Shown here: in pieces, positions 1-10,100 of the stretch | Position numbering within the stretch: position 1 is the stretch's first letter | Layout of the letters: the number at the start of each line of letters is the position of its first letter | Source of the DNA: Siphonodentalium dalli | Taxonomy: Eukaryota; Mollusca; Scaphopoda; Gadilida; Siphonodentaliidae | NCBI GenBank assembly: GCA_032622095.1 | Contig: CP136064.1 | Coordinates: 141,561,954 to 141,625,953 of the forward strand | Length of the DNA: 64,000 nt | Direction of reading: 5' to 3' | Notes under the pieces: model-generated | Database searches by the model: none | Seen by the model: only the letters and a program-made list of their open reading frames with translations | What the model was told of the DNA's origin: nothing | Translations under genes and position numbers: made by a program

Positions 1-870
1 AAAATTGGGGAAGTGGTGCATAAACCATTTGTTATGTGAGTTTAAATACTGGAAAATTATAAATCAAGTGGAAAAAATGCTTGACACAGTAGACATTTTA
101 GTGATGCAGGTGGTGCCTGAGAATACAGCTTAAATATTTTAATGGCTATTGGCTGAAGTAAGAGACTTTTAAGTGTATTTTATTTACATCCCCTAAACAC
201 TGCTGCAAGAAGCAGATTTCTGTGCTCAGATGACAGTATTTTAAAATGTTTCAGTATCTCTGACCCCACACACTACAGACCATTTGAAAACAACACAATA
301 GTTAAATATTTTGATTGACAAGTTAGAGAATGAATGAAATGTTCGCAGAATGTATTTTAAATAGGGCCTATACCTATAAATTTATGCCGGTTGTATTTAA
401 TTCTACATTTCTTCAGTTGTTAATTCCATAATGATAAACATAATGTCAAATAGACGCATTTAGATTTAAAGTTTGGTCCAGGTTTCCCTGACACAACTCA
501 AAAATTTAGCGAAGCGAAACTGCAAGTTGCCAAGACTTTGGTTATCGGCATGAGCCATGACAAATACTAAAAATAGGTTAAAAAATGAACTCTGATAAAC
601 TCGTGAAAAGAATTATATACCGAATTCTATAATAGATACTTAATTATTTCGAAGTGTGCAGTTATTTATTTCATTGACATGTATGCCCTATATAGTTGCA
701 AGTATATGGAACTATATCATGTGACACACAATGTAATTATATCCTCTCAGGCCTGATTTGGTCAACCGTTATGGCGGGCCATTTCGTTGATAATTCTCGG
801 TAAACTAGGCTAGCCGCAGCGTGACATTTATTGGTATAAAAGTTGGGCTCTGTTTGAGTTGAATTTGAAT
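1..870. other. AT-rich non-coding stretch
   Basis: I see no supported gene, splice pattern or repeat here. The sequence is AT-rich with scattered stops in all frames, typical of invertebrate intergenic or intronic DNA. Confidence 0.5.
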
Positions 871-1038
871 GGTGATAACATTGCTGTAATTCGTGACTTG
901 GGGACGGTATCATGGTGATTATACTGTGGAAAATACCCGATAATCGGCTCCGCTTGGGAGCGCCGTTTAATTAAATTTGCCACAGTATAATCACCGTAAA
1001 GCCATCCCCAAGTCAGTAATTACACCAAAGTTATCCCC
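871..1038. repeat. Foldback hairpin with about 59-bp arms
   Basis: The left arm (871-929) and right arm (980-1038) are imperfect reverse complements. They share GTAATT, GACTTGGGGA, and GTGATTATACTGTGG against CCACAGTATAATCAC next to the loop. The 50-bp loop holds a GC-rich core, CGGCTCCGC. There is no coding capacity. It looks like a small foldback element or MITE; no clear target duplication is visible. Confidence 0.75.
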
Positions 1039-1268
1039 TAAATATAGGTACATGTATGGAATTAATGAACAATAAGGCCAAAAAAAAAAAGTGTTTTGAT
1101 TCTCAGGCAATTTTTTTTGAGAATCGATGAGGGAGCGAGGGTTTTATTTTTATTTTTTTATTTTTGTTATGGGGATAATGCCCATAGTTAGCATGGGGTA
1201 TTATACCTTCCCAGGTTAAGAAAATGTAAGGAAAACATTGTTTTGATATAAACTAATGTATTCCACTA
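1039..1268. other. Homopolymer-rich non-coding stretch
   Basis: Contains a poly-A run near 1080 and T-rich runs at 1110-1165. Nothing codes. Confidence 0.4.
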
Positions 1269-1362
1269 TAAAGAATGACCAATTATCACATTGTACTACC
1301 CGTACATCAAATCTGAAATAAAGAATGACATAAATATATGACATTGTACTATCCGTACATCA
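1269..1362. repeat. Two-copy tandem duplication, period about 50-53 bp
   Basis: AAGAATGAC recurs at 1271 and 1321, and CATTGTACTA followed by CCGTACATCA recurs 53 bases apart. The copies differ by a few substitutions and a small length change. Confidence 0.7.
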
Positions 1363-3988
1363 TATAGGGATTTACGAGAATGAATGATACATATATATAC
1401 AATGTATATTTAAATTTACTGTTGTTGATATATTTGATATATGTTTGTACCTTTTCTAATGCATTTCTAATATTGTTTCGTAACAAGCATGTTTAATAAC
1501 AACAAACAGAACTAAATATCCAGTTCAATTACTCAAATAAAAATACGGAACGTGAATACAATCAAAACGAACAGATATTGCGATCTTCATAGAAAGTCTA
1601 GAATGACTTATTCTGCCGTATCTGAATAAGTATTATGTACCTCAATACATGCTAGCCATAAAAATTTCAAATATTAAACCAGCATACACATTGCAAATAC
1701 GCACCATATTTCTTTCCGGTTTGCGTTCCCAAAATTGGAAATCTCAGAATTGTTTACCGCACGAAAAGTGGGTTATCTACCTTTTCGAATTGATAAAATG
1801 CCGAAATATTTGAACACATTTGACTTTAATAAACTTGGGGTTTGGGCAGCTTGTGGTGACAATATACCTGGTAGTTATCGTTGCCTGGTGTCTGTTTTTG
1901 AATACCAATACATACACCATTGTATGTCTATCATATTCGATGTTGGAAACAACTAATTTCTGTTTTCTAGTTTCCTATTTTCGTGTTATCATTTGACAGC
2001 TTCGGTCAAATTGAAAATCGTAATAAAATGGTTCAACGCAGGCCTTTTTTCCAGACACCGGCTATGCCCAAGAACAATATGCAACACTATTTCTATGTGT
2101 AATTTATAATTACAAAAGTGACTTTTGTTCCATGTGCTGATACTTAATATGTCAAGGAATAATATCGAAATGACCGTTTTACGTTGTCAACAACAGCGCA
2201 ATAAAAACTCATTCTCAAAGCGGCCGTTTTAGAATCGGTCGTGGGAGGTTAATAAAATATCTTAGTCGTAACCATTTATTGAGATATCCGCCTGCAGTTT
2301 TGTTGAATATTGCTTGGCTGTTATGTTTTTAGGAGACTTGTTTTATTATAGACCCAATTCTTAACTCTATTCCAAAAGATATACAAACCACCAATGGGTA
2401 GGATGTTGCTCTCTTACAGCAGATATCATATGGTACTGATTGCTCATTTAATTAAGTTTATCATAGTAATGATATAAGGCTATATAAATTATGTAGTCAG
2501 TGTACATCAAGTGATTACTTATTAAGCAACTTTGACTAATATTTGATTGTTGACTCTAAATTTTCAGTCATTTAGAAAGGCAACATGGATTCAATAATTA
2601 CCAAGTTGCCCTAAAGTTTTATTGAATTCTATTTTAGATGTGATCCTTGAAATACTGACAGAGGGTCTGAAAGGTGGGGCATGATTTTATGTCAGATAAT
2701 GTGGATACAGGTGATGATGCAGTGCCCCGGGACATTAGACCTTTATCAGAATGTGATCACGACCTTTAATATAGAGCTCCAAGAAATGGACGTGGAGGAA
2801 GAGAAAAGGTCTAACAAAAAGTCAAAGAAAGTTGTAAAAAAAATGAAGTGGACAGTAATTTGAAAGAAAAACCAAAGGGCACACTCACACAGATCACAAT
2901 GTCTGCATCACAATTACATGTGCGTCCCGTCGTAGTTGGGGCTATGTCACTGAGATGTTACCACTTTTGTGTACTATGCAGGTTATTGCAGTCGGTAGAT
3001 AAAATGAAGCTGACTGCGATGTGGAACGTTCTTCATAATAATCCTAAAACATGATAGTCCACAAGATATTCATATACAAGCATGTGTGATATTTGGCTCA
3101 GACATTTTTGGTAAACTTAGTCGCAACTGCGCCAAGACAAAGCAGAGGATCAACAGTACTGCAACACAGAAACATTGTAATCATTGATCTTTTACACATA
3201 TAGGATAGTTCCATTGTGTAGGGTGGTCTAACTCCAAATTGGGCAGGATAATATTTGGTTACTATTTGTGAGTCAAATAAGCAAACACTGGAATAAGTGT
3301 ATGGGGCAAAAACAAATTTGAACATCAGTACAGGGCACACAAATCAGACAGCATGTATTGTTCAGATTTTAATTTTATCCTCATTAGAATTTTCATGCTG
3401 ACATACTTAATGGTAAATTAAGGTACATCTACTGTGCTAAATTTGGTGCATATACAGAGGGTAAACATGGGAAATATGTGACTTTAACTGCCTTAATTGG
3501 TTCTGAATTAAACGAAAAATGCAATAAAATTTGTGATCCAAGAAAAAATAAATATCTTAAAATATAACAGACCCTTAGAAATAAGTACTGCACAGGGTTG
3601 ATTTTTTTCTCGGAAAATTAATAAGTGTACACAGGGTTTAATCCATGGGCCGAAATTTAAAGGCTCCATTTACAATGTGAAATAGGTTTATGTATCATAA
3701 TTCCCAAGTTAACCTCTGATATTCCAAAAAAATGCCAAGTAAAAGTCTACTTTGCAGTACAGAAAATAAGGGCACAGAATATATCAACAATAATATATGG
3801 AATATCACAAGACTACGTGCCATAAAATACATATAATAAGGTCAAGTATTATCTATTGAATAGTACACTAAATCAATATTATCTCAATTTACTCAAGAAA
3901 AAGGCTGCTTTCCAATTTTCATGATTACACCTGGTACTTGTATTCTTATTTTGATCACAAGAGTATCCTAAGCAATGGGTCATGCAGT
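1363..3988. other. Non-coding stretch with weak ORF remnants
   Basis: Mostly AT-rich. Around 2680-3055 two overlapping short open frames in different phases include a lysine-rich stretch (about 2810-2850). This could be a decayed coding fragment, but I recognise no domain and see no convincing splice signals. The other short open frames here look like chance. Confidence 0.35.
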
Positions 3989-4128
3989 GGGATTCCCAGT
4001 GAGTATGTCAATACTTGTCTGTTGACTTTGGCATGGGCTGACTGACTTATTGAGTAAGAATAGGGCATGAACCACTGCCTGAGGTAAACTCTAAAATGTG
4101 AAGCAACTCTTAGACATTGCATTTGCCT
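3989..4128 (+). repeat. Diverged dispersed repeat, copy 1
   Basis: Aligns with 4923-5059. Shared blocks include GAGTATGTC, TACTTGTCT, AAGAATAGGGC, AACCACTGC and TGAGGTAA, in the same order and spacing. The two copies are clearly diverged. The family is unknown to me. Confidence 0.7.
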
Positions 4129-4922
4129 TGGTCTAATTATTGGGGCTGACAATGGGACTACCCTACCCAATAAGGAATGCAGGGATCGATACTAGCCATT
4201 CCTTGCTTGTCCAGGGAAAGTAAAATTTGGGTGAGGACAAGGTAAAATTGCTGACAGCTTGCCACATACAAGCAAGTGGCATTTAATGTCAGTCTTCCTA
4301 CTAGTAGGTGATTGAATCATTAAACATTTTCGAATCACAAATGCATATGTAAATGGATGTATATACTGTTTGTGGCATGATTTTCAGTTGGCGGATACGG
4401 TGCGAAGTGAAAACAATATTCAGTGAGGCAGCATGCAAAGCCCAATATTGCTTTCACTGAACCTTGCAGGATGCTGTATCCATAAACAAAACATCCTGGA
4501 ACATACATATGCCAGCTGACACAAAACGAAAAAGCTTTATTATATATGTGCATTACAGTGCATACAAAATTTTACGAATATATCCGAAGTCTATCAGCTG
4601 ATTTATGTAAATATAAACAAAGTCACTAAAAAACCAGCAGTACCTCACTTTTTCCTCATATTGTGCACAGTATTCTCCATTGACTATTGGAATATTATAT
4701 ATCACATTCACCTATATGCATCAGACTTTTAAGTGAGCGCCATAATTTTGTTGAGATGTTATTTAATTTCAACTTATTGTATAGTCAAAGTCGTGCCCAA
4801 AAGTCTTGGGTGCAAACGCACCGAAGAAGTAGATGGGAGATAGCTCTGTAAGTATAGGTATTTCTGGAAGAGAAGGCTTTGACTAGTTGTCTGGTGGGTT
4901 TTTGGTTAGTGGGTGCTCTGTT
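4129..4922. other. Non-coding stretch
   Basis: No recognisable gene. Open frames on the minus strand near 4335-4553 have no recognisable features. Confidence 0.4.
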
Positions 4923-5059
4923 GGGGTTTCCAGAGAGTATGTCCGTACTTGTCTACAGATATATGTATTGGCTAACATACTGAGAAAGAATAGGGCCTTG
5001 ATATAAACCACTGCATGAGGTAATAGTCTCTGAACGTAGACATAAATGATGGCATTGCC
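4923..5059 (+). repeat. Diverged dispersed repeat, copy 2
   Basis: Second copy of the repeat at 3989-4128, with the same block order (GAGTATGTC, TACTTGTCT, AAGAATAGGGC, AACCACTGC, TGAGGTAA). Unlike copy 1, it is followed 125 bp later by a degenerate core monomer of the main element family, so it may be the left part of an old element. Confidence 0.65.
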
Positions 5060-5184
5060 GTTCCTTAATGTTTATTATGTAGTGACATAAACTTTGGTTT
5101 AAAGTGACATAGAGCACCAATATATCATGGTTGGTTCGGCTGATTTTGTTTGATGGTTGGTTCAGATTGTGGCCTTTGTTCAAG

Positions 5185-5345
5185 TATTCTATAAGGAAAT
5201 CTAAGATGTCTGACCGGTGGCCATGTTTTTGGTACGAACCACCCCAAACACTCATTGTCTTCATGCTGATGTTTATGAAAAATTTCATGTTGATTGGAGA
5301 AAAGGATGTGGGCTGAGGCCTGTGCTAAAGGAAATGTTCACTGAC
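5185..5345 (+). repeat. Degenerate core monomer of the 160-bp family
   Basis: Shows in order the landmarks of the monomers that fill 8243-40208: an AAATCTAAGATG block, GGTGGCCATGTTTTTGG, an ACCACCCCAAA block, an AAAAATTTCATG block, and GTGCTAAAGGAAATGTTCAC, which matches the last monomer before the 3' tail of the large element. It is heavily diverged, so it is an old isolated relic. Confidence 0.65.
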
Positions 5346-5547
5346 TTACAGACCTGACAAAATTCCACTGCAATACCGTATCTTTACATCACGTATCTTG
5401 CAATCATTAAAATAATGAGTTGCATTTCTGTCTTGAGTTTTTTGGTCAAAGATACATGCATTCGGGAATCAATTATAGAAATATCTTATTTTTCTGGGAC
5501 ATAGTGGGAAAAGACCCAGAAGATGTGTGATAGAAAAGTCATCATAA

Positions 5548-5901
5548 ATTTGTTATGGAAGTCCCAGAAGTGGTTTGATGAAAAAACTGGAAGTCCCATA
5601 AATTTCTTATGGAAGGAAGTCCCATAATTTTTAAGAAGCAGAGTCCCCAAAAACATGGAAGTCCCATAAATTTCATAGGGAAGTCCCGCAAATGTAAGGT
5701 TCCTTTAATAAAAGTCCCAGAAGTGGCAATTCGTGAGAACAAAAACTTAAAGTCCCACAAATATATTTTGAAAGTCCCACTAACCAGAAGTCCCATAACT
5801 GCCATCCGTAAGTCTTAGCGGATGGACGGACAGATGGACGGACGGATGGACGACGAGTGATGACTCTAGCTACACCGGAGAATTCGTCTCAGGTGAGCTA
5901 A
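5548..5901 (+). mobile_element. Short-repeat element with GTCCCA motif, microsatellite and 3' hairpin
   Basis: Ten copies of AAGTCCCA-like motifs lie between about 5551 and 5796 at irregular 15-40 bp spacing. They are followed by a GGAC/ATGG microsatellite (5820-5855) and a hairpin-forming 3' end in which TAGCTACACC faces GGTGAGCTA, ending in GAGCTAA. Order and terminal sequence parallel the main element family (core repeats, ACGG-type microsatellite, hairpin, GAGCTAA end), so I infer a related non-autonomous element with a different core. The 5' boundary is not defined. Confidence 0.6.
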
Positions 5902-5988
5902 AAAGTGTGCAGCCCTTCTAAAGTATAAGAACCAAACAGATAAAAATTCTTCACATAGAGTGCCCTGGTCCTGGTCACCTATAATCCT

Positions 5989-6415
5989 GTGCTAAACAGA
6001 CTGAAGACTATCGCGAGGAAACTTCAGGGCATCATCAGGTCATATTTTAAACTTAAGGACATATTTCGCAACATGCCTGGAATATCATACAGACAACTGC
6101 ATAATCTCAGATCTGTTCGAGGGGTGTATGCCATCACATGTCGGAAATGTCCAGCCACCATATATATCTGAGAAAACGGATAGACCCTCCATAAACGTAT
6201 AAATGGACAATGCGCAGAATCGTGTCTGGAATCAATGATTTTCCTGTTGGGGAACATTTCAATTCGCAGGGACATCAGGCTTCAGACTGGCGCATTACTA
6301 TCCTATGTGGGGGTCTGCACAATATCAGAAAGAGGAAGATCATTGAGATGAATAGATGAATTAGAAACGGACTCAACAGACTAGAGACCGGGGTTTCCTA
6401 GCATGCTATGCAAGC
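5989..6415 (+). pseudogene. Penelope-like retroelement, GIY-YIG endonuclease fragment
   Basis: Translation from 5989 gives a basic segment, then a region with GVYAITCRKC (about residues 43-52) and TIYI, matching the Y-x-I-x-C-x-x-C ... YIGET core of GIY-YIG nucleases at the C-terminus of Penelope-like elements. The Gly-Glu-Thr after YI is replaced by a stop at about 6169. Matching segments continue in shifted frames: TLHKRING, then VGEHFNSQGHQ and CGGLHNIRKRKI up to about 6350. This is therefore a frameshifted, stop-containing remnant of only the C-terminal domain; no reverse transcriptase domain precedes it. The GIY-YIG domain normally nicks DNA during target-primed insertion. Assignment to Penelope-like elements is from family knowledge. 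Confidence 0.7.
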
Positions 6416-6485
6416 TTGTTTCTGTGTCACTGACTATAACGTCATTGCAGTTGTTTTCTGTACGCACACTGCCTTGGCCCATTAC

Positions 6486-6522
6486 ACTTGAGAAAGACCC
6501 CTAGAAGGGTCGAAAGCTTGGG
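6486..6522 (+). other. Hammerhead-ribozyme-like remnant in element tail
   Basis: A TTGAGAA block, a stem GACCC/GGGTC with a short loop, then CGAAA reproduces the layout CUGANGA - stem II - GAAA of a hammerhead core. The canonical C3 and G8 are not kept (T and A here), so activity is unlikely. Penelope-like elements are known to carry hammerhead motifs in their terminal repeats, which fits the GIY-YIG remnant just upstream. Confidence 0.45.
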
Positions 6523-6703
6523 AAATAAAATTTCACTACAAGTCTTTAAATGTGTTACAATCTTATTTATATTATCAATTATGGAGACTTGTATGGCACA
6601 TCGTACACTTAACTAGGGTATAATTGATGGAAGAGCCAGACCAATCCATGGATAGCAGAATTGGGTCATTCAAGAGCCTCACCCAAATAAGGACTTTTCA
6701 ATG

Positions 6704-6750
6704 CTTTCTGCGACTTTCTCAACTTTTCAGAGAAAGTTTGGCATAAATAA
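6704..6750 (+). repeat. 3' end of a related element, abutting the next copy
   Basis: Contains an 8-bp stem (ACTTTCTC / GAGAAAGT) and ends in AAAGTTTGGCATAAATAA. The same 18 bases end the downstream element at 7363-7380. The next element begins on the following base, so this is a head-to-tail junction. Confidence 0.6.
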
Positions 6751-7380
6751 TGAAATTGTCAATGTTGTAGCTCAATGGCTCCTATTTAGAAGTTACCTCG
6801 AAGATCCATATGAAGTTTGGTGATGATCAGATGAGGGATGTGGTCTGTAGGGTGTGCCAAAGGATTGAGTCATGTAAAGAGTATACTCCAAGATGGCTGC
6901 TGGCAGCCATGCTTTTCATAAAAAAAAATTCAAACTCGATAGCTCCCATCTAGAGGTGATCCTAAACATGCTTCTAAATTTTCAAAACAATTCTCCAATA
7001 AATGCAGGCTGGAGAATTCAAATTTGAAATCCAAGGTGGCTGCTGGCGGCAATGTTTTTCAACGAATTTCAGAAAAAAATGATGGCACCCATCTAGAGGT
7101 CACTCCAAAGATCCATTTGAAATTTGGTGATGATCGGATGAGGGAGGTGGCCTGCAGAGTGTGCTGAAGGATTTAGTCATATAAAGAGTAAAAAGATGGC
7201 CGTTAGCGGCCATGTTTTACAACGAAATTCGGATGTGAGGTATTACCTGTAGGATGTGCTAATGGAAATTGTTGATGGACAGATGCCATGATGGATGTAC
7301 AGATGGATGGACAATGGACACCAACCCATGGTAATAGTTTTTTCTGCAAATTTTTTTCCGACAAAGTTTGGCATAAATAA
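6751..7380 (+). mobile_element. Diverged relative of the main repeat-core element
   Basis: The start TGAAATTGTCAATG followed by TAGCTCAATGG corresponds to the 5' end of the main family (TGAAAGTGTCAATGACAC, TAGCTCAACTTGG). The core holds about three diverged monomers with the landmarks GATGATCAGATGAGG, AAGGATTGAGTCATG and AAGATGGCTGCTGGCAGCC. The tail has TGTTGATGGAC, an ATGG microsatellite (7285-7325), CCATGGTAATAG and the AAAGTTTGGCATAAATAA end. It is non-coding and old. The architecture is seen directly; the family link is inference from order and partial identity. Confidence 0.65.
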
Positions 7381-7964
7381 AAATGACATTTTCTCCATCT
7401 CCAACCTGCCAGTTCAGTTATATATGTGTGATTCTCCCAATCAACTATTTAGCTGGTAACGAGTTGTGGAATATTGGATATAATTTGCCTTGAAATGTTA
7501 CTTATTTTGGCGGTGTTCGAGAAATGTTATATAACAACATGGCTAATGAAATTATCAATAAATGAACATGACATATTCGCTGCTAATTACACCCCATTGT
7601 CGACCTTGACTTTACCTGTGAGGTCTGGGCCGGATAACATTACAGGTATATGTTAGATTACGCCATTGAGGGTTAAAGAGTTAAAACACCATCTTTGGAT
7701 GTTTTGACACAAAATTGAGAGTGGACATCCATATCTATGGCCAACAGCCACTGACAGAATCGACCAATCCAAGAATTCGCCCTTGAAAAAGACCAGATCG
7801 TGTCACTCGCTCTGGGGATTTGGGAATCTATTTGGTTCCGGGAATTTTTCAGCGCTTAATTTTTTCCCTATTTGGGTCCTAATTTTTTTTTAATACCACA
7901 TTGGATCATGAGATCCGTAAAAAACTATATTTTAATAAATAAGTTAAATGTAAATCTCCTATAA
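7381..7964. other. Non-coding stretch
   Basis: No supported gene. The short open frame at 7474-7656 has no recognisable domain. Confidence 0.4.
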
Positions 7965-8090
7965 GTATCTTGCCCACTAAACTCTGATCTCCCTCCTCAC
8001 TCACTCACTCACTCCTGAGGAACAGTGTTCACGCTGTCGGTAGCCAAAAAAATTAATATGGCCAAACTTTTGGCCAAATCTTTTTTTAAC
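7965..8090 (+). repeat. Dispersed GTATCTTGCCCAC ... TTTGGCCAA repeat, forward copy
   Basis: Begins GTATCTTGCCCACTAAACT, passes a CTCA microsatellite (about 7999-8012), then CAGTGTTCACGCTGTCGG and repeated TTGGCCAAA. The same blocks appear in reverse orientation at 40843-41167, and the central block appears forward at 43187. It lies immediately left of the 32-kb element. Confidence 0.7.
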
Positions 8091-10100
8091 AACAAATGGA
8101 GACATAAATTTAATTAATAAAAGTGTCAATGACACTGTAGCACAACTTGGAAAGGGAATAATTTAATATATTACAGTCAATGGAGCGATTAGGAATGTGG
8201 AAAGTTGAATGTCTAATACTAGTTTATAGACATGAAGAGAAAAGTAAAATCCAAGATGGCTGCTGGCGGCCATGTTTTCGGCCGAATGACCCCAAAATGA
8301 GTCGTTCCCATCTACATGTCATCGTTAACATCAATGACAAATTTTATGACGATCAGACTCAAGGTACGACCTGTGGCCCGTGCTAATGGATTAAATTTTG
8401 AAATCTAAGATGGCCACTGGCGGCCATGTTTTTTGTCCGAATGACCCCAAAATGACTTGTTCCCATTTACATTCCAATTTCAACAGCCATGAAAACTTTT
8501 ATGATGATCAGACTAAAGGTACAACCTATAGCCCGTGCTAAAGGATTTAGTCATACAAAGAGTAAAATCCAAGTTGGCTGCTGGCGGCCATGTTTTTTGG
8601 CCAAATGACCCCAAAATGACTCGTTCCCATCTTCATGTCATTATTAACATTCAAGAAAATTTTTATGATGATCAGACTAAAGGTACGACCTGTAGCCCGT
8701 GCTAAAGAATTTAGTCATACAAAGAGTAAAATCCAAGATGGCTGCTGGCGGCCATGTTTTTCGCCAAATGACCCCAAAATGACTCGTTCCCATCTACATT
8801 CCAATTTCAACAGCCATGACAAATTTTATGATGATCAGACTAAATGTACGACCTGTAGCGCGTGCTAAAGGATTTAGTCATATAAAGAGTAAAATCCAAG
8901 ATGGCTGCTGACGACCATGTTTTTTGGCCGAATGACCCCAAAATTACTCGTTCCCATCTACATGTCATTGTTAACATCCATGACAAATTTTATGATGATC
9001 AGACTAAAGGTACGACCTGCAGCCCGTGCTAAAGAATTTAGTCATACAAAGAGTAAAATCCAAGATGGCTGCTGGCGGCCATGTTTTTTGGCCGAATGAC
9101 CCCAAAATTACTCGTTCCCATCTACATGTCAATATTATCATCCATGACAAATTTCATGATGATCAGACAAACAGTACGACCTGTGGCCCGTGCTAATGGA
9201 TTAAATTTTGAAATCCAAGATGGCCACTGGCGGCCATGTTTTTAGTCCGAATGACCCCAAAATGACTCGTTCCCATCTACATGTCATTATTAACATTCAT
9301 GACAAATTTTATGATGATCAGAATAAAGGTACGACCTTTAGCCCGTGCTAAAGGATTTAGTCATACAAAGAGTAAAATCCAAGATGGCTGCTGGCGGCCA
9401 TGTTTTTCGGCCGAATGACCCCAAAATTACTCGTTCCCATCTACATGTCAATATTATCATCCATGACAAATTTCATGATGATCAGACAAACAGTACGACC
9501 TGTGGCCCGTGCTAATGGATTAAATTTTGAAATCCAAGATGGCCGCTGGCGGCCATGTTTTTCGTCCGAATGACCCCAAAATGACTCGTTCCCATCTACA
9601 TGTCATTATTAACATTCATGACAAATTTTATGATGATCAGAATAAAGGTACGACCTTTAGCCCGTGCTAAAGGATTTATTCATATAAAGAGTAAAATCCA
9701 AGATGGCTGCTGGCGGCCATTTTTTTCGGCCGAATGACCCCAAAATGACTCGTTCCCATCTACATGTCATTGTTAACATCCATGACAAATTTTATGATGA
9801 TCAGACTAAAGGTACGACCTGTAGCCCGTGCTAAATAATTTAGTCATACAAAGAGTAAAATCCAAGATAGCTGCTGGCGGCCATGTTTTTTAGCCGAATG
9901 ATCCCAAAATTACTCGTTCCCATCTACATGTCAAAATTAACATCCATAACAAATTTCATGATGATCAGGCAAAGAATATGACCTGTGGCCCGTGCTAATG
10001 GATTAAATTTTGAAATCAAAGATGGCCGCTGGCGGCCATGTTTTTTGTCCTAATGACCCCAAAATGACTCGTTCCCATCTACATTCCAATTTCAACAGCC

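Noticed and set aside
5542-5818. Open frames on both strands through the GTCCCA repeats
   Set aside because: The internal peptide repeats come from the short DNA motif. The region ends in a microsatellite and element hairpin, so it is not a gene.
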